Below are positions 36,386-45,024 of a DNA stretch of 64,000 bases, piece by piece. The notes under the pieces were generated by a model. It saw only the letters and a program-made list of their open reading frames with translations, ran no database searches and was not told where the DNA came from. The stretch covers positions 62,001 through 126,000 of the forward strand of contig JAROAZ010000005.1 in the NCBI GenBank assembly GCA_029432775.1. The letters are read 5' to 3'. The position numbers and the translations under genes were made by a program. This DNA is from Pontiellaceae bacterium B12227. Lineage in GTDB: Bacteria; Verrucomicrobiota; Kiritimatiellia; Kiritimatiellales; Pontiellaceae. The first letter of the stretch is position 1. Each line of letters begins with the position of its first letter.

Positions 36386-39001
36386 ATGAAAATTATACAT
36401 GCATTACTGATTCTCCTAGCTGGTGTGACGATGGGGCATGCGGCAACGCTCTACTATCAGGATTTCAGCGGCAGCAGTCCGGTATCTGATCAGGCAGCGA
36501 ACAATCCGATCTCGGATAATACCCCGGTGTCTACGATGGCAGCCGGCGAAGTTATCAGCGGAGGCAGTTCCGGCGAGCAGTCCACGAACGGTGATTACAC
36601 CATCACGATCAATACGGTCTATTCTCAGACCGATTACTATATTTTTAACGAAACGGGTGATCCCGGATTTAAATACGACGATGCGCAGTATACCTTTGAG
36701 TCCGGCAGCATTTCGTTTGTGGACGGAGGCATCACCTATGCCGGTACGATCAAACTCCAGAGCAAGTGCAATGTCGGCGGTGAGTTTTTCAGCATTAACT
36801 CAGTAGAGCTGGTTCAGGATGACACGACCGGAGAGGTTTATGCTGATATTGATTTTAACTATTATGCTGATACGGAACCCGGACAAACGGACAGCCTTCT
36901 CCTGACGCTCAACTTCGGAATCAATGATACCTCCAACCTGCAAATCGAGGAACTGATCGGGATCGAGCTGGGCGCGAATACAACCGGCTCCGGCATCTAT
37001 CGGCACACATTGGTGGAATTGCTTGAGCCTTCCTCTATTGAGGCGGAAGCCATGACGCTGGACGGATTCAGCATTGAGCCGCAGGCAGTGGCGTCGAATG
37101 GGCAGGTGATCATGCTTGCTGGAGGCACCGGAACAGCCTCCGAGACGCTCGCGCTTTCCGGTTCCGGCTTCTACGACATCCAAACGGTGTACTTTGACGA
37201 GAATGACGGCGACGCGGTCTACAAACTTTTTCTCGACGGAGAGTTGATCGATGCCTGGTCAGCCAGTCGCAACATGGGAAGCGCCGATCCGGATGCCGGA
37301 ACGCTCGTGACGCATCAAACCCGGAAGGTTTTTCTCAGCTCCGGTCTGACCCTTGAGCTGCTGGCTTATTCCAACGGCGGGGAACCCTGCCGGGTGGACC
37401 GGTTTGCATTTAACCCTTCATCGAAGGATGCGGCCGTCCATTCGATGCGTTGGAATGCCGATGGAACCATCGCCGGCTTGCAGCTCAACGGTACGGAACA
37501 GCTGTCTTCCCAAACCGGTCTCGCCCAGTTGCGCATTTTCAATGGGGACGACATGAAGACCTTCGATATGATCAACGCAACCGAACAGAACGGGATTGTG
37601 ACCGTCATCGACGAGAGCCAGGAAAACGTGAAAATGCTTTTCCGCATGGAGGAGTACGCCCACCATCTGCTGTTTCGTCTGATCGGGGTGGAGCAGCTTC
37701 CGCTTTATGACAACTCCCTCAATATCCGGGTCACCATGCCGGTGCCAGGCACGGTGAATGTCGTGACGCTGGATGATGATGCAAAGATCACTGTGTCCGG
37801 TTCGTCGCTTCGGTTTGACTGGACAAAGCTGGGCGAACGGAATCGTTTTCCCGGGGGCGTCTTTGCGCTGTATGCAGATGGAACACCCGCAGAAAACGAT
37901 GCAGCCCTTGCAGCAATTGAAGCACTGCATGGCAACCTTCCGGTTGCTGTGGATAGCTTGGTTGCCCACTGGCCCATGGATGACGGGAGCGGCACGGTGG
38001 TCGCCGATGCCTCGGGCTATGGGTTTGATGGAACCTTGTCGGGAGGGGCATGGACCGCCGGCCGCAGCGGCGGCGCACTGGAATTCAACGGAAGTGCGGG
38101 GCCGGACACGGTAGACATTCCGGCCAGCGCATTCAGCTCCATCAATAACGAAATCACAATCTCCATGTGGGTCAATGGCGATGCTGAGGAGCAACCGCGG
38201 AATGATTCGCTTTTCTATGCCGAGGATTCCGTTGGGAATCGACTGTTAAATATCCACCTTCCCTGGAGCTCCTCGGTGGTTTATTGGGATGCGGGGGACA
38301 GCAGCGGCGATTATGACAGGATTCAAACGAATGCTTCCCCGTCAGTATTTGAGGGCAAGTGGAATCATTGGGCCTTCACCAAGGACGCTCAGGCCGGCAC
38401 GATGAAGATTTATTTGAACGGTTCGTTATGGCATTCCGGAACGGGCAAGACCCGGTCGCTGCCCACCGTTACGGAAGCCCGGTTTGGCAGCGGGATTGAT
38501 GGCAACTATTATGAGGGAGCGATGGATGATGTGCGCGTCTATAACTATGCACTCTCGGAACCCGAGGTGTCGGAGCTCTACTTCAGTTATGACGGCTATT
38601 CAGCATGGGCAGTTGCATACGGCCTGACCGGTGACGGCGCGTTGCGCACGGCCGATCCGGAGAACGGCGGCGCCGGCGACGGCTATGCCAACCTGGCTGA
38701 ATATGCCCTAGGAATGAATCCGACGAACTCGGATTCGGGGTCCGGTGTGACGGTTGGAACCGTGGTTGTGGGGGGAACCAACTGGTTCGAGCTGGTTCAT
38801 GCCCGCCGGGTGGATTATCTTGAGCAAGGGCTCGATTATCAGCTTATCGATTCTACAAACCTGATGGGTTCCGTTGTTTACACTAATGCGCAGAATCAAA
38901 TCCTTATTGGAACTGAAGTCGAAGGTTATGCGTTCGTAACCAACCGCTACGCAACGGACAGCTCAGAAAAATTCATCCAGCTCAAGATAAGGCAGGAGTG
39001 A
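36386..39001 (+). CDS. Secreted CBM6-like / beta-sandwich / LamG protein (partner copy 1)
   Basis: 871 residues; the ATG at 36386 is 9 nt after AAGGA, whereas 36377 directly abuts it. The signal peptide ends near MGHAA. Residues 20-210 are an unassigned beta domain. Residues 215-345 resemble a CBM6-type carbohydrate-binding domain (IEAEAMTLDGFSIE, YKLFLDGELIDAWSASR). Residues 350-515 are a second beta domain shared with 57361 (SMRWNADGTIAGLQLNGTE). A LamG domain lies at 526-735 (VAHWPMDDGSGTVVADASGY). The tail has NLAEYALGMNP and ends IQLKIRQE, a relative of the FYR-type tail. It probably binds the polysaccharide and helps the preceding enzyme. No catalytic motif is evident, though the 350-515 region is large enough to be enzymatic. 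Confidence 0.78.
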   Translation: MKIIHALLILLAGVTMGHAATLYYQDFSGSSPVSDQAANNPISDNTPVSTMAAGEVISGGSSGEQSTNGDYTITINTVYSQTDYYIFNETGDPGFKYDDAQYTFESGSISFVDGGITYAGTIKLQSKCNVGGEFFSINSVELVQDDTTGEVYADIDFNYYADTEPGQTDSLLLTLNFGINDTSNLQIEELIGIELGANTTGSGIYRHTLVELLEPSSIEAEAMTLDGFSIEPQAVASNGQVIMLAGGTGTASETLALSGSGFYDIQTVYFDENDGDAVYKLFLDGELIDAWSASRNMGSADPDAGTLVTHQTRKVFLSSGLTLELLAYSNGGEPCRVDRFAFNPSSKDAAVHSMRWNADGTIAGLQLNGTEQLSSQTGLAQLRIFNGDDMKTFDMINATEQNGIVTVIDESQENVKMLFRMEEYAHHLLFRLIGVEQLPLYDNSLNIRVTMPVPGTVNVVTLDDDAKITVSGSSLRFDWTKLGERNRFPGGVFALYADGTPAENDAALAAIEALHGNLPVAVDSLVAHWPMDDGSGTVVADASGYGFDGTLSGGAWTAGRSGGALEFNGSAGPDTVDIPASAFSSINNEITISMWVNGDAEEQPRNDSLFYAEDSVGNRLLNIHLPWSSSVVYWDAGDSSGDYDRIQTNASPSVFEGKWNHWAFTKDAQAGTMKIYLNGSLWHSGTGKTRSLPTVTEARFGSGIDGNYYEGAMDDVRVYNYALSEPEVSELYFSYDGYSAWAVAYGLTGDGALRTADPENGGAGDGYANLAEYALGMNPTNSDSGSGVTVGTVVVGGTNWFELVHARRVDYLEQGLDYQLIDSTNLMGSVVYTNAQNQILIGTEVEGYAFVTNRYATDSSEKFIQLKIRQE

Positions 39002-39071
39002 AAGGGTACTCGGTCAGTTTCTTTCATATTTAACCCAATGCATAGAAGAAAACCAACAGAAGGAAAGTATC

Positions 39072-40544
39072 ATGCGTGAATATTCTCAGCTTAAGAGGCA
39101 GCAGTTTCTCGTTTTAGCCGCTACGACCGTTGGCGGCACGTTGGCAGCGCGAGCCGGCGAAACTTCAGACCCGCGGATTGTTTCGCTGAAGGATGCGCAC
39201 AAGGGCACGCTGGAAATTGATCTGCGGATCATGAATCAATACAACGTGCAACCGCGGGAAATGCAGGATTTCTATACCGCCGGTCGGGTGGCTCTGACGG
39301 GGTCGAATCCGGAAGCGGCGCTTGCAGGGTGCTGCCGGTTGTTTAATCGCGCGATACTCGGCGGCCCGATGCTGGGCGATCTCACATCCAGCGGTGTTTC
39401 GGTTTGGCAGCACCTCCCGGAGCCGGTTTCGGTCGAAGTTAAAATGGCTCCGAAAACAGGCGGAGTGTTTACAACATTTACCTCGGAAGCGGCTCGGTTT
39501 CAGGTGGTGCGTTGCGAAGGGCTCCTGCCGGACACTGAATATTGCTACACCGTAACCGATTCAAAGGGCCGTGAGCTCGGCGGCGGCGATGTGATGACCG
39601 CTCCGGAAGCCCTTTCAGAAAAGCCATTGAAGATCGCCTTTGGAACCTGTTTCCATAAAGTCGGGCTGTACCGCCCGGAGCTGTTGAAGCTGGTGCGGGA
39701 GCGGGACAACCGCTCGATGCTGGTGCTTGGCGATTCCGCCGTGGATGGCCGCGGGAACAACTATGGTTTGGTCAATGCGGATTATCTGCTTCGCAACCTG
39801 TCCCGGCCGTGGCAGCAGCTGGCCGCGAATGTCCCGGTTTTTGCCATCTGGGATGACCACGACTATTGGGGCGACGATTCGGGAGGCACCACAACGAGAG
39901 GTCGCTCGATTGATCCCGTAGGGCTGCGTAAAAGTTGGAAAACTCAGTGGAACAACCCGGAACGGGATATGGAACGCAAGGGGATTTATTTCCAGACCCA
40001 GATCGGGCCGATTCATTACATTGCCCTTGATACGCGTTCCTGCCGAATCCAGGAGGCGCGGGGAGAACTGAATTCGTTCCTCGGCAAAGAGCAGATGGAC
40101 TGGGTGAAACATCAGCTCCGGGAATCCACTGCGCCGTACATTCTCCTAAGCGGCGGCACAATGTGGAGCGATTACATTTCCAACGGAAAAGACAGTTGGG
40201 GCACTTGGGACAAGGAAGGACGCGAAGAAATCTTCCAACTGATCGATGCCAAGAAAGATTCGCAGGTCATTCTGCTCTGCGGCGACCGCCACGGTGCGCG
40301 CGGTTTTGCCATTCCAAGGCCTGGAAATAAAAAGATCTACGAGTTCGAAGTGGCCACGCTGGGCGGTGTTCCGGGACCGGGTGCATTTGGGAAAGACAAG
40401 TCGGCTCAGTTGTTCGGCCTGCCCAGCCGGTCGTGGGCCTTTGGTGAATTTTCATTTTGTGAAGTCGATGGCGTTCCGAAGGCGACCTTCCGTCTGGTCA
40501 ATGAGCGTGGAGAAGAGGTGGAAACGGTTGTGCTGGAGGCCTAG
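39072..40544 (+). CDS. PhoD-like metallophosphoesterase, atypical
   Basis: 490 residues; AGAAGGA precedes the ATG. The N-terminus LKRQQFLVLAATTVGG resembles a twin-arginine export signal with KR for RR, as PhoD enzymes use. An N-terminal Fn3-like domain (to about 180) precedes the metallophosphatase core. Core motifs are IAFGTCFHK, VLGDSAVDGRG, IWDDHDYWGDD, LLSGGTMW and LLCGDRHGARGF. In PhoD the second motif is usually GDYIYE; here it is GDSAVD, so a metal ligand or the substrate may differ. It could remove phosphate or a sulfate-like group from an oligosaccharide. It is third in the operon, 70 nt after its neighbour. Confidence 0.85.
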   Translation: MREYSQLKRQQFLVLAATTVGGTLAARAGETSDPRIVSLKDAHKGTLEIDLRIMNQYNVQPREMQDFYTAGRVALTGSNPEAALAGCCRLFNRAILGGPMLGDLTSSGVSVWQHLPEPVSVEVKMAPKTGGVFTTFTSEAARFQVVRCEGLLPDTEYCYTVTDSKGRELGGGDVMTAPEALSEKPLKIAFGTCFHKVGLYRPELLKLVRERDNRSMLVLGDSAVDGRGNNYGLVNADYLLRNLSRPWQQLAANVPVFAIWDDHDYWGDDSGGTTTRGRSIDPVGLRKSWKTQWNNPERDMERKGIYFQTQIGPIHYIALDTRSCRIQEARGELNSFLGKEQMDWVKHQLRESTAPYILLSGGTMWSDYISNGKDSWGTWDKEGREEIFQLIDAKKDSQVILLCGDRHGARGFAIPRPGNKKIYEFEVATLGGVPGPGAFGKDKSAQLFGLPSRSWAFGEFSFCEVDGVPKATFRLVNERGEEVETVVLEA

Positions 40545-40580
40545 TCGCAGAGGTTGCGCCTTAATGAGGAACACGTGAAC

Positions 40581-43500
40581 ATGAAATACAGGATAAAACG
40601 ACTCGCGGCAGGCGGGTTGGCATTACTTTGCACCTGCACCATGCATCTGTACGCCGCTCCCGAGGCCGGGTCGCATGCCGAGACCAACCGGAAAACGGAT
40701 TGGACGTTTACGCCGGATGCTGCCTTGCCGAATGTGCTGATTCTGGGCGATTCCATTTCGATTGGCTACACGCGTCAGGTGCGCGAGCTGCTGAAAGGGA
40801 AGGCGAACGTGTACCGTCCGGTGAATGCAGACGGAACGCGTCCAAAGAACTGTAATGGAACCGTGGTCGGACTTAAAGTCGCTGAGCCCATGTTGAAAGC
40901 TCATGAATGGTCTGTGATTCATTTTAACTGGGGGTTGCACGATCTCAAGCATGTCAAAAAACCTTATACCAATATAAAGTCGAACGATCCGAATGATCCA
41001 CAGCAGTCCACCCCTCAGGAATATGAGGCGAATCTGAGGGAGATTGTTCAAGCTCTGCGCAAGACGGATGCCCGTTTGGTTTTTGCAACCACCACGCCCG
41101 TTGTGCCCGGAACGCTGAACCCGCTCCGCACACCGGAGGCTCCGGTTGAATACAATGCCATCGCCGTGAAAATCATGGAGGAAAATCAGATTCGTATGAA
41201 CGATCTGCATGCTTATTGCCTGCCGAATTTGGCGGAGTGGCAGCAACCAAAGAATGTGCACTTCACTCCGATGGGACAGCAGGCGCTTGCAGAACGGGTG
41301 GCCGCTGTCATCTCGGAAGAGTTAGCAGAGGAAAAGAAAGCGTCTGAACCGGCTATCGAAGATTCCATTGCCGGAGATCAGCCGATCATTCGTTTGTGGC
41401 CGATTGAACAGGTCGGTGGTGAAGCGAATCGGCTTCGATATGACGTCACGAATCGCGGCAAGATTCGGTACGAAAATGTGAGCGATCCGCATTTAGTCGT
41501 TTTCCCGGCACAGGCTGAGGGCCCGAGGCCCGCCGTGCTTTATTGCCCGGGCGGCGGGTATAAGCACTTGACCCCTAAGTCGGAGGTGATCGACTGGCTG
41601 AACGAGTGCGGGATCACGGTGTTTATGCTCCGCTACACCGTTCCGTTTGACCGTGAAGCCGCCTTCCGGGATGTGCAGCGCGCCATGCGCGTGGTGCGGC
41701 ATCGTTCCAAGGATTGGAACATTGACCCGGATCACGTGGGGGTGATGGGTACTTCAGCTGGCGGACATTTGGTGCTGCGGTTGAGCCAGAACTATAATGA
41801 GCCTGCCTATAAAACTATTGATGAGGCGGATCAATTGAGTTGTGAACCTGCGTTTGTGATTACGGGTTCGGCGGCTTATTTGTGCAAAAGTAAATCTGAT
41901 TTTTCGTTGGCTGAAGAGTTTCTCATGAACGCTAAAGTCGCTCCCACGTTTATGGTTTGCGCGGAGGATGATAAAACCCATTTCACGGGTAGTGTTGTGT
42001 ATGAAAAAGTGCTTCGCGCCGCAGGCGGTTCGACCCGGATGGTGATTTCGGAGACGGGCGGCCACGGGTTGAAAGGGGTGAACTGGTATCCGGAATGCCG
42101 GGACTGGCTGAAGGAACTTGGGGTGGGCCTGGACGAATCCGGGGCGCTTGCATCCGCGCCGCCATCGCCGAATATTCTGATCATCATGGTCGACGATATG
42201 GGGTATTCGGATATCGGATGCTACGGAGGAGAAATCAAAACGCCCAATCTCGATTCCCTTGCGGCGAACGGCGTACGGTTCCGGCGTTTCTTTAATAACG
42301 CAAAATGTGGCGCGAGCCGGGTCAGCCTGCTGATGGGGCGTTCCAATTACGCAGCCTCCCAGGGTACCTATAACAATCCGACGCTGGGGCATGTGTTGAA
42401 GAGCGCGGGCTATCACACCTATTGCTCGGGAAAAAACCATTCCACGGTCAACCTCTACGAGCGGGGTTTTGACCATTATTACGGGCTTCGGGACGGCATG
42501 TGCAATCACTGGAATCCCGGCCTGCAGCGGGAAGGCGAACCCATTCCCGGCAGCAAGAAAGGCAGGACTCGGTACTGGTGCGATGACGAGTTGACCTTTG
42601 ATACCCGGGATCCGGACTATCAGCATTATTTCCCGAAGGATTTTTACACAACCGACGCATTCACCGGCAAGGCGCTGGAATATTTAAGCGAGTGGGAAAA
42701 GGAAAAAACCGGCCGGCCGTTTTTTCTCTATCTGGCTTACACCGCTCCGCACGACCCGCTGCACGCCTGGCCGGAAGATCTTGCAAAGTATAAGGGCCGC
42801 TATGATGAGGGGTATGAGGCGATTCGTCAGGCGCGCTATAAAAAACAGCAGGAAATCGGATTGGTTGACCCGAAAACATCACCGCTCTCTCCGGCCACAC
42901 ATAAGGATTGGTCCGAGCTGAGTGAGAAGCAGCAGGCCGGGCAGGCGAGAATTATGGAAACCCATGCCGCGATGATCGACTGCATCGATCAGCGGATCGG
43001 TGAGGTGATCCAGCGTCTCAAGAAGCTGGGTGTCTATGAAAACACGCTGATTCTGTTCTGTTCGGATAACGGGGCGGAAAAAATCGGCTCAAATGCGGTG
43101 CCTGAAACAATCGGCACACTCGATACGTTCTCGGCAATCGGTAAGGACTGGAGCAATGTTGCCAACACGCCGCACCGCATGCATAAGCTCAGCGCCTACA
43201 ACGGCGGTTCGCGAACGCCGATGATTGTGCACTGGCCGAAGGCGATTAAAAACCCCGGGCGCTTTACCGATAAATTTGCCCACCTGTCGAATGTCATGCC
43301 GACCTTGCTGGAGGTTTCCGGCGCGGAATATCCGGAAGAGTTCAATGGCGTATCCGGTCGGAAACTACTCGGGGAAAGCTTTGTCGATGTCATTTTCGAT
43401 CAGCCGGTCAAGCAGGATACGGTCTATATGAATCGGGGCGGGCAGTCGTTCATCATCGATGACGGCTGGAAACTGGTGACGGAGGACGGAAAGAACTGGA

Positions 43501-43622
43501 GCCTGTATAACCTGAATAAAGAGGAAACGGAAATCACCGACCTGTCTAACAAAGAGCCGGAGCGATTCAATACCCTGCTGGCGAAATACAACGCATGGCG
43601 AGACTCCATCAAACTCCGTTAG
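40581..43622 (+). CDS. Three-enzyme fusion: SGNH esterase, alpha/beta-hydrolase esterase, sulfatase
   Basis: 1013 residues; ATG at 40581 after GAGGA. The signal peptide ends near HLYAA. Domain 1 (50-255) is SGNH/GDSL-like: LILGDSISIGY, HFNWGLHDLKH, and the Asp-His region of NVHFTPMGQQAL. Domain 2 (267-520) is an alpha/beta hydrolase: LYCPGGGYKHLT, GTSAGGH near 390, AEDDKTHF, and the His of GGHGLKG. Domain 3 (529-1013) is a sulfatase: LIIMVDDMGYSDIG, Cys576 in CGASRVSLLMG, FCSDNGAEKIG. Ala replaces the usual Pro of CxPxR; CxAxR is accepted by some formylglycine-forming systems. The frame is continuous with no stop or shift at the junctions. It would remove two kinds of acyl ester and a sulfate from one substrate. 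It is fourth in the operon. Confidence 0.88.
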   Translation: MKYRIKRLAAGGLALLCTCTMHLYAAPEAGSHAETNRKTDWTFTPDAALPNVLILGDSISIGYTRQVRELLKGKANVYRPVNADGTRPKNCNGTVVGLKVAEPMLKAHEWSVIHFNWGLHDLKHVKKPYTNIKSNDPNDPQQSTPQEYEANLREIVQALRKTDARLVFATTTPVVPGTLNPLRTPEAPVEYNAIAVKIMEENQIRMNDLHAYCLPNLAEWQQPKNVHFTPMGQQALAERVAAVISEELAEEKKASEPAIEDSIAGDQPIIRLWPIEQVGGEANRLRYDVTNRGKIRYENVSDPHLVVFPAQAEGPRPAVLYCPGGGYKHLTPKSEVIDWLNECGITVFMLRYTVPFDREAAFRDVQRAMRVVRHRSKDWNIDPDHVGVMGTSAGGHLVLRLSQNYNEPAYKTIDEADQLSCEPAFVITGSAAYLCKSKSDFSLAEEFLMNAKVAPTFMVCAEDDKTHFTGSVVYEKVLRAAGGSTRMVISETGGHGLKGVNWYPECRDWLKELGVGLDESGALASAPPSPNILIIMVDDMGYSDIGCYGGEIKTPNLDSLAANGVRFRRFFNNAKCGASRVSLLMGRSNYAASQGTYNNPTLGHVLKSAGYHTYCSGKNHSTVNLYERGFDHYYGLRDGMCNHWNPGLQREGEPIPGSKKGRTRYWCDDELTFDTRDPDYQHYFPKDFYTTDAFTGKALEYLSEWEKEKTGRPFFLYLAYTAPHDPLHAWPEDLAKYKGRYDEGYEAIRQARYKKQQEIGLVDPKTSPLSPATHKDWSELSEKQQAGQARIMETHAAMIDCIDQRIGEVIQRLKKLGVYENTLILFCSDNGAEKIGSNAVPETIGTLDTFSAIGKDWSNVANTPHRMHKLSAYNGGSRTPMIVHWPKAIKNPGRFTDKFAHLSNVMPTLLEVSGAEYPEEFNGVSGRKLLGESFVDVIFDQPVKQDTVYMNRGGQSFIIDDGWKLVTEDGKNWSLYNLNKEETEITDLSNKEPERFNTLLAKYNAWRDSIKLR

Positions 43623-43656
43623 AAGAGAAAACAGAACGAACGATTGAGTAGAGGAA

Positions 43657-44994
43657 ATGATAAAGAAATTGATATGCGCGTTCTGTGTGTTGGCTGCGAT
43701 GCACAGCCCTGCCGCCAAGCAGCCCAATATCGTGGTCATTATGGCCGACGATATTGCCTATGATAATAATTTCGGTGCGTATGGTGCCCGCGAATCCTGG
43801 ACGCTGCGGCTCGACCAAATGGCGGCTGAGGGGATGACGTTCGAGCAGGCTTATTCGACGCCCAAGTGCACCCCCAGCCGGGTGAAATTGATGACGGGGC
43901 GCAGCGGCATTCGGAACTACATCGGGTTCGGCTCACTGGCATCTTCTGAAACCACGTTTGCCCACATGCTCAAGGAGGCAGGATACAAAACGCATGTAGC
44001 CGGGAAATGGCAGCTTGATGACAAAGGGGGCACTCCAACCAGCGAGGCCGGTTTCGATTCATGGCTGCTCTGGAATACAGCGTCGGGGCGGGGGAGCCGC
44101 TATTGGGGGGCCAGCTTCGATGTGAACGGAACGTTTACCACCTACGGCAAGAATGACTTCGGCCCGGACCTTTGCGTTCAATCGATTTTGGAATTCATTG
44201 GGAAAAACCGGGAGGGGCCGTTTTTGGTCTACTACCCGATGCTCCTCGTCCACGGCCCGTTTGTGACGACACCGGATAGTGAAGTGCGCGACCGCAAAGA
44301 TCCGCAGGAAAACTTCAAAGACATGATCCAATATATGGATAAGTGCGTAGGGCGGATCATGGACGGGTTGAAGACTCTGGGGCTTGAGGAGAATACGGTG
44401 GTTCTTTTCTGCAGCGATAACGGAACGAATCGGGCGCTTACGTATGAATCGTTCGGGAAAATTGTAGATGGGAAGAAAGGCGTTCCGCACGATCGCGGCA
44501 CGCATTCCCCGATGATTGTGCATTGTCCAGGCACTATTCCGGCCGGAGCCCGCTGCGCCGACATCATCGATTTTTCTGATGTCCTGCCTACGTTGGCCGA
44601 CATTGGAAACGCGCAGTTGCCGGAGGTGAAACTCGATGGGTGCAGTTTCTGGTCGCAGTGCCAAGGTGAACCGGGGAATCCGCGAGAATGGATTTTTCAG
44701 TATTATTGGCCGAAGAGCTGGAGCTGGATTCCTGATGAGCTGGGCGAGCAGGAGCTCGTCTGGGTGCACAATCAAAAATATAAGCTTCACGGAAACGGGC
44801 TGTTTTACGACATCGTGAACGACCGCGAAGAACGCAACCCGATTCCGCGGGAACAATTTACTGACGAACAGAAAAAAGTGTACCGGCTGTTTACAGAAGC
44901 CATTGCTTCGATGCCGAAGACGAACGATGCCTATGTGAAGAAACGAACCAAAGAGGCGAAGGTGCGGGATCAATCTAAGGCGCTGGGCAAATAG
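43657..44994 (+). CDS. Secreted sulfatase (S1 type, CTPSR)
   Basis: 445 residues; GAGG precedes the ATG. The signal peptide is short (to about 19, HSPAA). Cys71 lies in CTPSRVKLMTG. Metal-site motifs are VIMADDIAYD and FCSDNGTNRAL. It is shorter than the other sulfatases here, with a compact C-terminus (to YVKKRTKEAKVRDQSK). The operon position right after the triple fusion suggests removal of a second sulfate from the same glycan. Subfamily unknown. Confidence 0.92.
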   Translation: MIKKLICAFCVLAAMHSPAAKQPNIVVIMADDIAYDNNFGAYGARESWTLRLDQMAAEGMTFEQAYSTPKCTPSRVKLMTGRSGIRNYIGFGSLASSETTFAHMLKEAGYKTHVAGKWQLDDKGGTPTSEAGFDSWLLWNTASGRGSRYWGASFDVNGTFTTYGKNDFGPDLCVQSILEFIGKNREGPFLVYYPMLLVHGPFVTTPDSEVRDRKDPQENFKDMIQYMDKCVGRIMDGLKTLGLEENTVVLFCSDNGTNRALTYESFGKIVDGKKGVPHDRGTHSPMIVHCPGTIPAGARCADIIDFSDVLPTLADIGNAQLPEVKLDGCSFWSQCQGEPGNPREWIFQYYWPKSWSWIPDELGEQELVWVHNQKYKLHGNGLFYDIVNDREERNPIPREQFTDEQKKVYRLFTEAIASMPKTNDAYVKKRTKEAKVRDQSKALGK

Positions 44995-45024
44995 ACGAGT
45001 GGAAGAAGCATGGAGATCAATAAA

